The notes: generated by a model from the sequence alone, not told the origin. 64,000 nt of DNA from Clostridia bacterium (GCA_910574255.1 CAJTAK010000010.1:1-64000), one strand, 5' to 3'. Counted from the first letter of the stretch, positions 1 to 9,014 are shown. Numbers and translations: made by a program.

Positions 1-18
1 TTTAATAATCCTATCACA

Positions 19-50
19 AAAAGCTGCTGCACCGAAATGCAACAGCTTTT
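19..50. terminator. Rho-independent terminator-like hairpin
   Basis: A 13-bp stem (AAAAGCTGCTGCA paired with TGCAACAGCTTTT, one G-U position) closes a 6-nt loop and is flanked by A and T tracts, so it could work in either direction. It probably ends a gene lying left of the window. Confidence 0.6.
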
Positions 51-324
51 ACTATTTTCATAAACTAACGCCATTTTTTAATGTCTGATACCAAAGTCAG
101 GTATGAAACCCATTATAACAGGTATTTCCGGAAATGCAATAGGAAAAGATAATTTTTTAACAAAGTTTTGGCGGCATAAGGTCAGAGGATTGGGAATAGG
201 GAGTGAATATTTGTGATTACCGGATGTATTGCTTGTAAAACCAGGAATTTTATTGACAATAGTTAGAGAATTTGATAGCCTGTAAACAGAAATTCAGCTC
301 AAACATTTCACAAGAAAACGGCAT
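51..324. other. Non-coding stretch before the tandem leader
   Basis: No convincing coding frame. The only promoter-like signal is a perfect TTGACA at 253-258, but the hexamer 17 nt downstream (TAGCCT) is a poor -10. It may be the start of the transcript that carries the tandem leader and the aldolase gene. Confidence 0.3.
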
Positions 325-555
325 GGAACTTAAAACAGCAGCAATCCCACAGAGCACAAATCAATTTACAGGCACATGTATCGGTGACTGGAAATTGAAT
401 TAGAGCAGGGTGTACTGTGAGAAATGCTGCGGAACTTAAGACAGCAGCAATTCCCACAGTGCACAAATCGATTTACAGGCACATGTACTTGTGGCTGTAA
501 ATTGATTTAGATTGAGGTGTACTGTGAGAAATGCTGCGGAACTTAGAATAGGAGG
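325..555 (+). promoter_or_regulatory. Tandem structured leader T1 (two copies) before the aldolase gene
   Basis: Two similar units of about 93 nt (338-430 and 444-537, period about 106) are each bounded by GGAACTTA. Each folds into three nested stems. P1 is GCAGC/GCTGC plus flanking pairs. P2 is an ACAGTGCAC-type strand paired with GTGTACTGT. P3 is a 14-bp arm ending in a GCACATGTA-type apical loop. The 3' side has a purine-rich bulge (AGATTGAG) between P3 and P2. The second unit runs directly into GGAACTTAGAATAGGAGG, which supplies the ribosome binding site. The same architecture recurs at 31.6 and 32.3 kb with different stem sequences. Function unknown; a tandem riboswitch or attenuator is inferred. 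Confidence 0.6.
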
Positions 556-561
556 TTACCT

Positions 562-1245
562 ATGGAAATTTTATTTGACACTGCCAATTTGGAGAGTATT
601 CAAAAATACAGCCAGATTTACCCCTTTACGGGCGTTACATCCAACCCCAGCATTTTGAAGGCAGAGGGAAAGATTGAATTCTTCGCCCATATGCGTGAGA
701 TTCGTTCCATCATTGGAATGGAGAAAACCCTCCACATTCAGACCATTGCGGAGGATTTGGACGGTATTTTAAGAGATGCGGACGCTATTCTGAAAAATGT
801 GGATTCCCGTGTTTTTATTAAGATTCCTACCACAGAGGCGGGCCTGCAGGCCATTATGAAGCTGAAAAGCCAGGGCGTGGGCGTAACGGCTACCGCCATT
901 TATTCTAAGATCCAGGGCTTTATGGCAATCATGGCAGGAGCGGACTACATAGCGCCTTACCGGAACCGGATGGAGAACTTGGATGTGAATTTTGCGGAGG
1001 CAATCTCGGCATTTCGCAATGGAATCGAGGAGAACCATGCAAACTGCAAGATCCTGGCAGCCAGCTTCAAGAACATTGCCCAGGTAAATAAAGCGCTTCT
1101 GGCAGGCGCCCATACGGTGACCGTTCCGCCGCAGCTTCTCCATTCCACTTTCCAGATGGCTTCCGTTCAGAAAGCCATTGATGATTTCCGCTCAGACTGG
1201 GAGAGTGTACAGGAGGCCAAGACGATTGGTGACTTGCAGGGATAA
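562..1245 (+). CDS. Transaldolase / fructose-6-phosphate aldolase family protein
   Basis: A 227-residue class I aldolase of the small transaldolase/FSA type, a TIM-barrel enzyme that forms a Schiff base on a lysine. The N-terminal ILFDTAN and GVTSNPS motifs are typical, and the Schiff-base lysine is visible as K87 in FIKIPTT. The C-terminal half carries the family's GAHTVTVPP segment. The family either cleaves fructose-6-phosphate to dihydroxyacetone and glyceraldehyde-3-phosphate or acts as a transaldolase in the pentose phosphate pathway; the sequence alone does not separate these. ATG follows AGGAGG by 6 nt. It is monocistronic, with the T1 leader upstream and a strong terminator downstream. 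Confidence 0.88.
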   Translation: MEILFDTANLESIQKYSQIYPFTGVTSNPSILKAEGKIEFFAHMREIRSIIGMEKTLHIQTIAEDLDGILRDADAILKNVDSRVFIKIPTTEAGLQAIMKLKSQGVGVTATAIYSKIQGFMAIMAGADYIAPYRNRMENLDVNFAEAISAFRNGIEENHANCKILAASFKNIAQVNKALLAGAHTVTVPPQLLHSTFQMASVQKAIDDFRSDWESVQEAKTIGDLQG

Positions 1246-1303
1246 AAAATAACTGCGGTTTTTATATGCGGGTTAGCGTATGAATAAAAATATAAGGAAA
1301 GTT

Positions 1304-1353
1304 AAAAGAGCTGATAAGTGTAATTCGAAGATTTGTACACTATCAGCTCTTTT
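1304..1353. terminator. Terminator after the aldolase gene
   Basis: An extended hairpin pairs AAAAGAGCTGATA-GTGTA with TACAC-TATCAGCTCTTTT. It has A and T tracts on its two sides, so it is potentially bidirectional. Confidence 0.75.
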
Positions 1354-1591
1354 GGATTCCGGCTTTTACTCCTGCTTGTAAGAAATAGAACTTGCCAATT
1401 TTCCGGAAAAATGGTATACCTTAAGAATGATTGCAAGGCGTTGAGACAGGATGATATGTGCAGATGTCCGTTCCAAAGCTGGGAAGAATGTTAGTGCAGG
1501 GATACAATATTGCATAAATATCGAAGTATTGTGTGCCTGACCATGTAAGACTGTATTGGGAACGGGCTTTTTGAGAATATGAGGTAGAATT
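1354..1591. other. Intergenic region upstream of the metal exporter
   Basis: No credible ORF. It contains a weak dyad around 1508-1540 (CAATATT with AAGTATTG). I cannot match it to a known metal-sensing riboswitch. Confidence 0.3.
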
Positions 1592-2428
1592 ATGATTTCG
1601 GATGCTTTTCTGGATGCGGTCCTTGATACCTTGAGGACCCTGCCCTTTTTATTTGCGGCTTTTTTGGTCATTGAGGCCGTGGAGCATTATTCCAATCAAT
1701 ACAGCAGCAAGGTGCTGGCGAGGGTGGGAAAGGCCGGGCCTTTTCTGGGGGCGGTTCTCGGATGTATCCCCCAGTGCGGTTTTTCGGTGGCGGCGGCCAA
1801 TCTCTACTCAGGAGGGCTGATTACCCTGGGGACGCTTCTTGCGGTGTTTCTTTCCACCTCCGATGAAGCGGTTCTGATTCTTCTGGCCCACCCGGGGAGC
1901 GGTAAGGTGATTGGCTCTCTGTTGATCTGGAAAGTGGTTATCGGGATTGGAATGGGCTGCCTTATGGATGCGCTGTTTCGGAAGCGGAAAGAGGAAAAGC
2001 ACATAGAGGAAATGTGCAAAAACTGCGGATGCAGCGATACCAGCGGGATCTTTCGTCCGGCAATTCTCCATACGGTGCGGCTGGGGGCATATCTTCTGGT
2101 ATTTACCTTTTGCCTGAATCTTGTTCTGGAGCTTGTGGGGATAGAGCAGCTTTCCAGGATTTTAGGAAAAGATACTCTGTTTCAGCCATTTCTGGCGGCA
2201 CTTCTGGGGCTGATTCCCAACTGTGCTTCCTCGGTACTGATTACGGAGCTCTATCTATCCGGAGGATTAAGCTTTGGCTCTGCCATCGCCGGACTGTGCG
2301 CCGGGGCAGGTGTGGGCGCAGCGGTACTGTTTCGATCGAATCATCCATTGGCGGAGAATGTAAAGATTCTGGTTCTTCTCTATGGATGTGCGGTGATTTC
2401 GGGGATACTGCTTGGAAGAGTGATGTGA
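1592..2428 (+). CDS. ArsP_2-type membrane transporter (putative Mn/heavy-metal exporter)
   Basis: A 278-residue polytopic membrane protein with about eight to ten hydrophobic segments. It has an internal duplication: the first half carries GCIPQCGFS followed by a glycine-rich helix, and the second half carries GLIPNCASSV in the equivalent place. This paired pattern is typical of the family annotated as 10-TM heavy-metal exporter or putative manganese transporter. The central cytoplasmic loop is charged and holds a CKNCGC cluster that could bind metal. ATG follows GAGGT by 6 nt. The stop at 2426-2428 directly abuts the truncated chloramphenicol acetyltransferase relic, so the downstream junction looks like a deletion endpoint. 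The substrate is inferred only from the family. Confidence 0.8.
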   Translation: MISDAFLDAVLDTLRTLPFLFAAFLVIEAVEHYSNQYSSKVLARVGKAGPFLGAVLGCIPQCGFSVAAANLYSGGLITLGTLLAVFLSTSDEAVLILLAHPGSGKVIGSLLIWKVVIGIGMGCLMDALFRKRKEEKHIEEMCKNCGCSDTSGIFRPAILHTVRLGAYLLVFTFCLNLVLELVGIEQLSRILGKDTLFQPFLAALLGLIPNCASSVLITELYLSGGLSFGSAIAGLCAGAGVGAAVLFRSNHPLAENVKILVLLYGCAVISGILLGRVM

Positions 2429-2433
2429 GGTAT

Positions 2434-3002
2434 TCCGAAACAGCGCTCAGCCACAGTACCGTGTAACCTTTGATGTAGACGTTACAAACTTTCTTTCACA
2501 GATAAAAAAGAAAAACTATTCTTTTACATTCTCCTTTGTTTATGCGGTAACGAAATGCGCAAATGAGATTGAGGAGTTCCGCTTCCGCTTTGTAGAGGGG
2601 AAGCCTGCGATTTTTGATACAATCAATACATCATTTACATATCTAAACAAAGAAACAGAGTTTTTTAAGGCAGTGAATGTTCCCATGCAGGAAAAAAATA
2701 GAAGATTATGTTGCGTTAGCCAAAAGAACAGAGGAAAATCAGACAGCGTATTTTACTGGGCCTATGGCAAACGACATTTACCAGTTTTCGCCTTTCCCCT
2801 GGGTGTCATATACCCATATTTCCCATACGGATTCCGGGAAAAAGACAATGCGGTGCCGTTGTTTGACTGGGGAAAATTTTACGAAAAGGGCGAAAGGATA
2901 TGGATGCCCTTCTCCGTGCAAGTGCATCATTCATTTGCTGACGGTATTCATATCGGAAAGCTTGCCGAAAAGCTTCGGAATTATTTAAATGAGTTTGAGT
3001 AA
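2434..3002 (+). pseudogene. Chloramphenicol acetyltransferase (CAT) relic
   Basis: The remains of a type A CAT (acetyl-CoA:chloramphenicol O-acetyltransferase). The first roughly 20-25 codons are missing; the readable part starts with YRVTFDVDVT at about 2448. There are two frameshifts: one in the A-tract near 2690 and a compensating one in the A-tract near 2840. Joining the three segments gives a contiguous CAT-like protein that ends with the active-site motif HHSFADG and a normal C-terminus. Its last codons lie in the 8-bp duplication made by the IS66 element, which itself supplies GTAA so the stop codon is preserved. It is not functional as read. Confidence 0.85.
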
Positions 3003-4802
3003 CTGTTCAGCACCCCGTTAAGGGCACATTGATTTTTGGACAAAACAGAGAAAATAAAATTTCTGTTTCGTCATTGCTTTAGTGTAAAAAGTGGATAACT
3101 TTCCAGTATAACTGCCAAGTGCTTTTGGGTTGTGGATTACTAAAACATAATTCCCCAGTTGTATCACAGATAACAGAGTAATTGTGGATTTTATCCGGGT
3201 GTTATCGGCAATTATCTCTTGTTTTTTACTGCTTATCCACCGTCATTTTGACAGTATATCAAAACGACACGATTCGCTTTTTGGACCATTTTCTGTTAAA
3301 ATAGAAGTATCAAATTTAACGGAAGAAGGTGGTCTGAATGCCAGTAAATGTTACACTTGAAATGGTTCAGCAATTGCTTGAACAGAATGCTTCATTGCTC
3401 AAGCAAAATGAAATTCTCACAGCAACTATTGCTGAGTTAAATCAGACCATACAGGAACTGAAGGAACAGCTTAATAAGAACTCCAAAAACAGTTCCAAAC
3501 CACCTTCAAGTGATGGCTATAAAAAACCTGCTCCTAAGAGTCTGCGCAAACCATCCGGAAAAAAGGTCGGTGGACAGGATGGACATCAGGGGATACATTT
3601 AGCGGTAATAACAGCTCCGGATGAAATAGTCAAACATATGCCCTCCGCATGTAAAGGATGCCAGCATTATCAGATGTGCAAAGGCACTGCATGTATTGCG
3701 CAGAAACGCCATGTTATTGACGCGGTTGTTACAGTCAATGTAACGGAGCATCAGGCACTGGAACTTCCGGTCTGTATGCTGCATGGAGATACCCGCACAG
3801 GTGCTTTCCCTTCTGATGTAAAAGCAACCGTACAGTATGGTGAAAACCTGCAGGCACTATCTGTCGCATTAAACACCGTAGGCGCAGTCAGCATCAAACG
3901 TACCCATGAGATTCTTTCCGGCGTATTTAACATTCCGATTGCAACAGGAACGGTCAGCAGCATGGTAAAAAGATGCGCTGACAGTCTGAGTGAAACAGTC
4001 GGTAAGATCAAGGATAAGATGATCGGTTCCGCGCTTGGACATTTCGACGAAACCGGAACCAGAGTGGATAAAAAACTCTGGTGGGTTCATTGTGCCTCAA
4101 ACTGTGAATACACCTATCTTGATATCAGTCCCAAACGTGGAACTGCAGGTATGGAGCAATGCGGCGTTCTTCCGGAATTCAAAGGGATTGCCATGCATGA
4201 CTGCTGGGCTTCCTACTGGAATTATCCGGATATTCAGCATGCAGTCTGCTGTGCCCATCTTCTCCGTGAATTAACGGGGATTGATGAAAATCATCCGGAT
4301 CAGAAGTGGGCATCTGCATTTATAGACCTTTTACTGGAAATGAAAAAGGCCAAAGAGAAAGCTGTAGAGAAGGGAAAGGACTCTCTGAGCTATTATCATT
4401 ATCATAAGTTCGATAAGAAGTATGATGAACTTATCGAACAGGCCCGGAAGGAAAATCCGCTTTCCGAAACCACGGAGAAAAAACGTGGACGGAAGAAAAA
4501 AGGAAAAATCCTTGCCCTGGCAGAACGCCTTGCGAATTACAAGGCCTCAGTCTGCCTTTTTATCCATAACTTCAATGTCCCGTTTGATAACAACCAGGCG
4601 GAACGAGATCTGCGGATGATAAAGGTGAAAACCAAAGTATCCGGATGCTTCCGAACTGAGGAAGGTGTAGAGATTATCTAAAAATCATGTCCTACGTTGG
4701 TACAGCACATAAGCAGGGATACAATGCTTACGAAGCAATCAGAAATGCAATCTCAGGTCATCCTGATTTCATCTTTGAATAAGGGTGGTTCTGAATAGTC
4801 AC
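2999..4802 (+). mobile_element. IS66-family insertion sequence with 8-bp target duplication
   Basis: A 1,804-bp element. The left end GTAACTGTTCAGCACC and the inverted right end (GTGACTATTCAGAACC when reversed) match closely and begin GTRA, as IS66 ends do. An 8-bp direct repeat GAGTTTGA flanks it (2991-2998 and 4803-4810). It carries only a TnpC-like transposase and no tnpA/tnpB, as in the ISBst12-like subgroup. It sits at the 3' end of the CAT relic. Confidence 0.92.
3338..4783 (+). pseudogene. IS66 transposase (TnpC), frameshifted near the 3' end
   Basis: The N-terminus has a leucine-zipper-like coiled coil and the KNSKNSSKPPSSDG linker typical of IS66 transposases, followed by a Cys-rich zinc-finger region. 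The DDE residues are visible: D237 in GHFDETG, D288 in MHDCWASYW and E422 in NNQAERDL. The open frame stops at 4681, but the next frame continues with IMSYVGTAHKQGYNAYEA to a stop at 4783. A lost T at about 4675 (EIYLKIM expected) explains this. The catalytic residues all precede the break, so activity is uncertain rather than excluded. ATG is preceded by GAAGAAGG. Confidence 0.9.
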
Positions 4803-4814
4803 GAGTTTGAGTAA

Positions 4815-5084
4815 AAAGCAAAGGATGGCCTGTTTTTTACGATAGAAAATTTTGCACCGAATAATGACAGAATGAAAACTCTGTATCTGGAGCGATGGAA
4901 AGACTATCAGTATAAGAACGGGAGGAGCCGGGAGGAATGTGAAAATCATGTGCTTCGATACAACAGGGAGTATTTCCCAATCACTATCCGGGAACAGATC
5001 CATATATTGCACAAATGTGGATTTGAGCATGCGGAAATTTTCTGGTGTTCCTATATGCAGGCCGGAATTCTGGGAATAAAATAG
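4815..5084 (+). pseudogene. C-terminal fragment of a class I SAM-dependent methyltransferase
   Basis: About 90 codons in one frame read KAKDGLFFTIENFAPNNDR, then a segment with LERWKDYQ, YFPITIREQ and a final CSYMQAGILGIK. This resembles the tail of small class I methyltransferases, where the late strands carry ...FTIENFAP and ...YMQAG. The SAM-binding N-terminus is absent. Before the IS66 insertion this fragment lay a few bases after the CAT relic, so the locus was already decayed. The identification rests on motif memory only. Confidence 0.5.
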
Positions 5085-5150
5085 AGCTCTTTGCATTAGG
5101 ATGCACTCATAAGACAGTATTAGAAACATTTTCGGAAACGGTGCAGTTAA

Positions 5151-5274
5151 GCAATGTCATTAAGTTAAGCTCTAAAAGCTTGTGAAGGCTTCGGGCAAGA
5201 ACCGCCACCCCTTAGCGGGGCGGCCCTCCTCCCCTACGCCGGTCATTTTCCAGAGCTTAACTTAATGACATTGC
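5151..5274. mobile_element. Miniature inverted-repeat element (MITE family 1, copy 1)
   Basis: A 124-bp non-coding element with perfect 23-bp terminal inverted repeats beginning GCAATGTCATTAAGTTAAGC. An 8-bp direct repeat GCAGTTAA flanks it (5143-5150 and 5275-5282; a 9-bp reading is also possible). The interior is GC-rich. A 78-bp relative lies at 56914-56991. No transposase with matching ends is in the window. Confidence 0.85.
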
Positions 5275-5285
5275 GCAGTTAAGGG

Positions 5286-6218
5286 TTACTTTTCATATAT
5301 GACAGCAATATCATGTATTTTACCCTTCATATTTTGGCGGATATGGGGCGGCTCCAAACATTCACATTTATTCCCAAAACCCAGAAGAATATCGTAGTAA
5401 TAGTCGTTTTCTACGAAAGGAAAATCTACAATATAATACTCGTCGCCGTCTGGCAAAAAATTCTCATAGGTACAATAATCAAGCACCCTGTCCACTATGG
5501 ATTTATGAATACGGAGTTTGATTTTTATTTGCATGGTTTCCAAAATTTCCGAGAAGTCTAAAATTGGCTTTTGATATTTTCGCGGTGTGAAATTCTCATT
5601 CAGTATTTTTAGATTTGACATACGGGATATTCGGAATAGACGGAAATCATTTCTTATATAGCAATATCCTTGCAAATACCAGTGACTGCCTTTTAATACA
5701 AGCTGATACGGCTCTGCTGTCCGTACTGTTTTATTTCCATAGTGAGCCACATATTCAAACAAAAGCAGCCGGTTTTTCTGTAAAGCGGATTTGATTATTT
5801 CCAAATATGTCCGTATGTTACTGCTTCCTGTCCAGTGGCTCAAATCTATGTTTATTTGATTTGCTTTTGATTCAATATCCTTTGCTCTTTCGGCGGGAAT
5901 AAAGCTCTTGACTTTTGCAAGCGCATGTACTATTTCATCACCCCGTACCATACTTGAAAGACTGGAAAGCCCCATTAAAAGCGCAGAAAGGTCATCCGCA
6001 GAGAAGAACTTATTATCAATCTTGTACTCTTGCATAATTTCAAAGCCGCCGCCCACACCTGGCGTTGAACGAATCGGAATGCCAGCCATATTGATAACGT
6101 CTATGTCACGGTAAATTGTACGGGGGGAGACTTCAAACATATCTGCTAATTCTTGTGCGCCTATCCGCTTTTTATCAAGGAGAATCATAATAATGCTGAC
6201 AAGTCTGTCTATTTTCAT
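5286..6218 (-). CDS. WYL-domain transcriptional regulator (YafY/DeoR-like HTH)
   Basis: The N-terminal HTH_11 (about residues 1-55, with the recognition helix around VSPRTIYRDIDVI) is followed by GIPIRSTPGVGGGF, the usual linker. A WYL domain (about 135-215) contains the conserved QLVLKGSHWYLQGYC stretch, and a C-terminal extension domain follows. I place the start at the ATG at 6218 (MKIDRL), which has AAAGG about 10 nt upstream, rather than at the earlier in-frame TTG at 6236. It is divergent from the isochorismatase gene with a 150-bp shared intergenic region, so that gene is the likely target. WYL proteins usually sense small ligands or nucleic acids; the ligand is unknown here. Confidence 0.88.
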   Translation of the reverse strand: MKIDRLVSIIMILLDKKRIGAQELADMFEVSPRTIYRDIDVINMAGIPIRSTPGVGGGFEIMQEYKIDNKFFSADDLSALLMGLSSLSSMVRGDEIVHALAKVKSFIPAERAKDIESKANQINIDLSHWTGSSNIRTYLEIIKSALQKNRLLLFEYVAHYGNKTVRTAEPYQLVLKGSHWYLQGYCYIRNDFRLFRISRMSNLKILNENFTPRKYQKPILDFSEILETMQIKIKLRIHKSIVDRVLDYCTYENFLPDGDEYYIVDFPFVENDYYYDILLGFGNKCECLEPPHIRQNMKGKIHDIAVIYEK

Positions 6219-6368
6219 TTGACATTTGCCTTTCAAAATTTCTTTTTCTAATTATAGATTGTTGCCATATAGCTGTCAATAATTGCGGGTTATAATAAAT
6301 GAAGTCAAAATAAATCAGGTTACTGTTCACAGTAACTAAATCAGTCCAGCCCGTTAGGAGGAAACAGT

Positions 6369-6860
6369 ATGCAGAAAAAAGCCTTAGTAGTAATAGATAT
6401 TCAAAAAGACATAACAAAGAATTACAAAGATATTATTGGCAATATCAACAAAGCCATTGATTGGGCCGTTAATAAGGAGATTCATGTTGTTTATATCAGA
6501 CATGAAAATTTGTCGGCTGGCACAAGAACATTTAAGCCCAATACACCCGGATCTGAATTTGCTTCCGATTTGAAAATAGTGTCAGAAAACATTTTTACAA
6601 AATACAAGGGAAACGCATTAACCAGTGAAGCATTTATGGAATTTATTCGGCAGAATGAAATAAGTGAGTTTTACATAAGCGGAGCGGACGCAGCTGCTTG
6701 TGTTAAATCTACCTGTTACAACCTGTGTAAAGCAAATTATGGAGTTCATGTATTATCAGATTGCATAACCAGTTATGATAAAAAGAAAATTGATGAAATG
6801 CTGCGCTATTATGAAAGTAAAGGAAGTAGGATTATTAGTCTGAATGATTTATCGCTTTAA
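6369..6860 (+). CDS. Isochorismatase-family cysteine hydrolase
   Basis: 163 residues with the cysteine hydrolase triad in place: D10 (VVIDIQKD), K80 (KYKGNA) and C111 (ACVKST). The family hydrolyses isochorismate, nicotinamide or other amides; the substrate cannot be read from the sequence. The start has GGAGG 8 nt upstream (CCGTTAGGAGGAAACAGT). It is probably controlled by the divergent WYL regulator. Its stop overlaps by 2 bp the stop of the convergent gatD gene, so transcription must run through or collide; there is no terminator between them. Confidence 0.85.
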   Translation: MQKKALVVIDIQKDITKNYKDIIGNINKAIDWAVNKEIHVVYIRHENLSAGTRTFKPNTPGSEFASDLKIVSENIFTKYKGNALTSEAFMEFIRQNEISEFYISGADAAACVKSTCYNLCKANYGVHVLSDCITSYDKKKIDEMLRYYESKGSRIISLNDLSL

Positions 6861-7633
6861 GATTTTTCCCTTTTACTTTTTGATAAGGATGGAAAGAAGA
6901 AAAATTTCCGTGGGGTAAAGCGTTTAACGATATCGCTGTTGGCAAGATGCTCCAGCCGGTCGGGGAGGGTTCCGAGGGTTTGGGAAGCGCCATATTTCTG
7001 TTTTAAGGATCGTTCTAAGAGATAGTCACAGATTTCCGGATTTTTTGGCAGGAGAGGGCCGTGGAGGTAGGTGCCGATGATATTTTTGCAGACGACGCCC
7101 TCGTAGCCGGAGGCTTCCGTATTGCCGCAGCCGGAAATAACCTGCCCAAAAGGCGTGTGATTTCCGATATAGGTGCGTCCTCCATGATTTTCAAAACCCA
7201 CAACAGGGCGGGAAGAAAAAGTCAGGGAGCTGTTCAAAATAATATTTCCGACCAAACGTTTTGATTCCCATTTGGTGTAAATATCTAAAATTCCAAGTCC
7301 CTCAAGAAGCATATCTCCGGTCTGATAATAATTTCCAAGAAGCTGATAGCCGCCGCAGACAGCCAGAATGGTGCCGCCGTGCTCCGCATAATCACGAAAA
7401 GCTTCCTTTTGTCCGGACAGAAAGCGGCAGGCAAGCTCCTGCTCACGGTCAGAGCCGCCGCCTAAGAGTACCAGATCAAGCTTTGTAAAATCAATGGCGC
7501 TGCCAGAGGTGAGAGATTGTACCTCTGCTTCTATACCTCTCCATTGGAGGCGTTTTTGAAGACAGCGGATGTTGCCTTGATCTCCATATAGATTCAGTAA
7601 ATCCGGATATAGATGGCCGATTGTTAATTTCAT
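6857..7633 (-). CDS. gatD: Lipid II isoglutaminyl synthase, glutaminase subunit GatD
   Basis: 258 residues of the class I glutamine amidotransferase (CobB/CobQ) fold, with nucleophile C93 in LAVCGGYQ and H191 in TYLHGPLLPKNP. With MurT it amidates the alpha-carboxyl of D-Glu in the lipid II stem peptide, supplying ammonia from glutamine. This happens at the cytoplasmic face before export. The gene follows murT by 31 bp in the same orientation, the standard murT-gatD operon. ATG has GGAGC(ACATG) upstream. The convergent neighbour overlaps at the stop codons. Confidence 0.92.
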   Translation of the reverse strand: MKLTIGHLYPDLLNLYGDQGNIRCLQKRLQWRGIEAEVQSLTSGSAIDFTKLDLVLLGGGSDREQELACRFLSGQKEAFRDYAEHGGTILAVCGGYQLLGNYYQTGDMLLEGLGILDIYTKWESKRLVGNIILNSSLTFSSRPVVGFENHGGRTYIGNHTPFGQVISGCGNTEASGYEGVVCKNIIGTYLHGPLLPKNPEICDYLLERSLKQKYGASQTLGTLPDRLEHLANSDIVKRFTPRKFFFFPSLSKSKREKS

Positions 7634-7664
7634 ATGACATGTGCTCCTTTCACTAATTTACACA

Positions 7665-9014
7665 TTACTTCTCCATTCTCTGCAAAAGGCGTTTCATCCG
7701 ATATAATCCGGAATAGTTGACGAGAATATACAGATTCCCCGTTCCGTATCTGGTAAGGTCCCGGATAAGACGCCCTATATGCCCGTCAGTCCTGCAGGGA
7801 ATGTCTTCATATTTCAGCCGAAGTTCCATATCATGACGGCGTCTGCCTGTAGTCGTAATGGTAGAGCAATTGGAATCTGCCAAATATTGAAAATCCACAT
7901 CCCACAGATAAGAGACATCCTTTCCGTCCGGGGCATTGTCATGAATTTGAATAATCAAATCCTTTGGGCTGGGGTCCTTTCGGATAAGCGAGATCTTCTG
8001 CTGGAAGCTGACAGGATTTTTGGCCAGATGAAGCTGTACCCTGGCCCCATGAATAAAAAAAGTGAGCTCCCGATGATTGCCGAAATCAAAATGTGTCATG
8101 GTTTTTTCAAAATGTTCCATTGGAGCATTCAAGGCACACAAGGCGGCATAAGCAGCAAGAGTATTGTAAATGTTATAGGGAGCCTGCACTTTGCAGAACA
8201 GGCGGGAGGAGCCAAGAGCAAAGGAATAGGCGCCATTTTGAACTGCCGCAGGGGAGATGGTATAGTCCGGTTCCGGGCGCTTCTGTCCGCAGCCGGGGCA
8301 TCGGTAGATGCCAAGCTGTCCATAATGAAAGAATTCATAGGAAAGCTTCTGCCCGCAGGAGCAGCAGAAAATACTTTCCCGAATCCCGGAACGGGAACAG
8401 TCGTCAAAAATCGGCTCGTTGATGCCGTAGGTAACTGCCGGATTGGGGCAGGAGGCCATAAGGGAAGCGGACAGGACATCATCACAGTTAATCACAAGTC
8501 TGGCCTTTGGCAGCTTTGAGAGAGCGGTCCGGATTCGCTTGCGTGTCAGATCGATTTCTCCGAAGCGATCCAGCTGGTCCCTGGAAATGTTGGTGAGAAG
8601 CACGCAGTCAGGGCGCAGCTTGGGAAGAATATAGAGAGAAGCATTTTCATCAACCTCTAAACAGGCATAGTCGGCGTCAAGCTTTCCGTATCTGTCTGTC
8701 CCAAGGACAAAGGCAGAGACAATGCCGTCCAGCATATTTGCTCCGGTCCGGTTGCTGATAACCCTTTTTCCCTCTCCCTTTAGGGCATGGTACAAAATGC
8801 TGTTTGTGGTGGTTTTTCCATTGGTTCCCATGACGGCTATGATTTTTTTACGAACCATAGAAGACAGGGCAGGCAGAATCTCCGGGTCAATGGTCCGGGC
8901 AAGGTATCCGGGAAACGAGGCTCCATTTCCCAGATGGAAAAAACGAATAAGGATAGCGGCAAGCTTTGCCAGGCGGATAGCCAGTATTCTCCTAAAATGT
9001 ATCATCAGCTTCAT
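7665..9014 (-). CDS. murT: Lipid II isoglutaminyl synthase, MurT ligase subunit
   Basis: A 449-residue Mur-ligase-like ATPase. The P-loop is GTNGKTTT at about residues 63-70. The middle domain contains a zinc-ribbon-like insert with CSCGQKL and CPGCGQK, a MurT hallmark. The C-terminal DUF1727-type domain carries DVDFQYLAD and TGRRRHDMELRLKYED. MurT activates the D-Glu carboxylate with ATP and the GatD partner supplies ammonia. The N-terminus is hydrophobic and basic, consistent with peripheral membrane contact. It is first in the murT-gatD pair; the 194-bp region upstream is shared with the divergent CPBP protease gene. Confidence 0.93.
   Translation of the reverse strand: MKLMIHFRRILAIRLAKLAAILIRFFHLGNGASFPGYLARTIDPEILPALSSMVRKKIIAVMGTNGKTTTNSILYHALKGEGKRVISNRTGANMLDGIVSAFVLGTDRYGKLDADYACLEVDENASLYILPKLRPDCVLLTNISRDQLDRFGEIDLTRKRIRTALSKLPKARLVINCDDVLSASLMASCPNPAVTYGINEPIFDDCSRSGIRESIFCCSCGQKLSYEFFHYGQLGIYRCPGCGQKRPEPDYTISPAAVQNGAYSFALGSSRLFCKVQAPYNIYNTLAAYAALCALNAPMEHFEKTMTHFDFGNHRELTFFIHGARVQLHLAKNPVSFQQKISLIRKDPSPKDLIIQIHDNAPDGKDVSYLWDVDFQYLADSNCSTITTTGRRRHDMELRLKYEDIPCRTDGHIGRLIRDLTRYGTGNLYILVNYSGLYRMKRLLQRMEK

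Noticed and set aside
2014..2466. A 150-codon plus-strand ORF overlapping the metal exporter
   Set aside because: Out-of-frame shadow of the ArsP_2-type gene; the latter has duplicated TM motifs and a ribosome binding site.
5151..5274. The MITE as a transcription terminator
   Set aside because: It has a flanking 8-bp target duplication, a second copy elsewhere, and no T-tract.
7779..8519. A 246-codon plus-strand ORF opposite murT
   Set aside because: The minus-strand frame has all MurT motifs; the plus frame has no recognisable domain.
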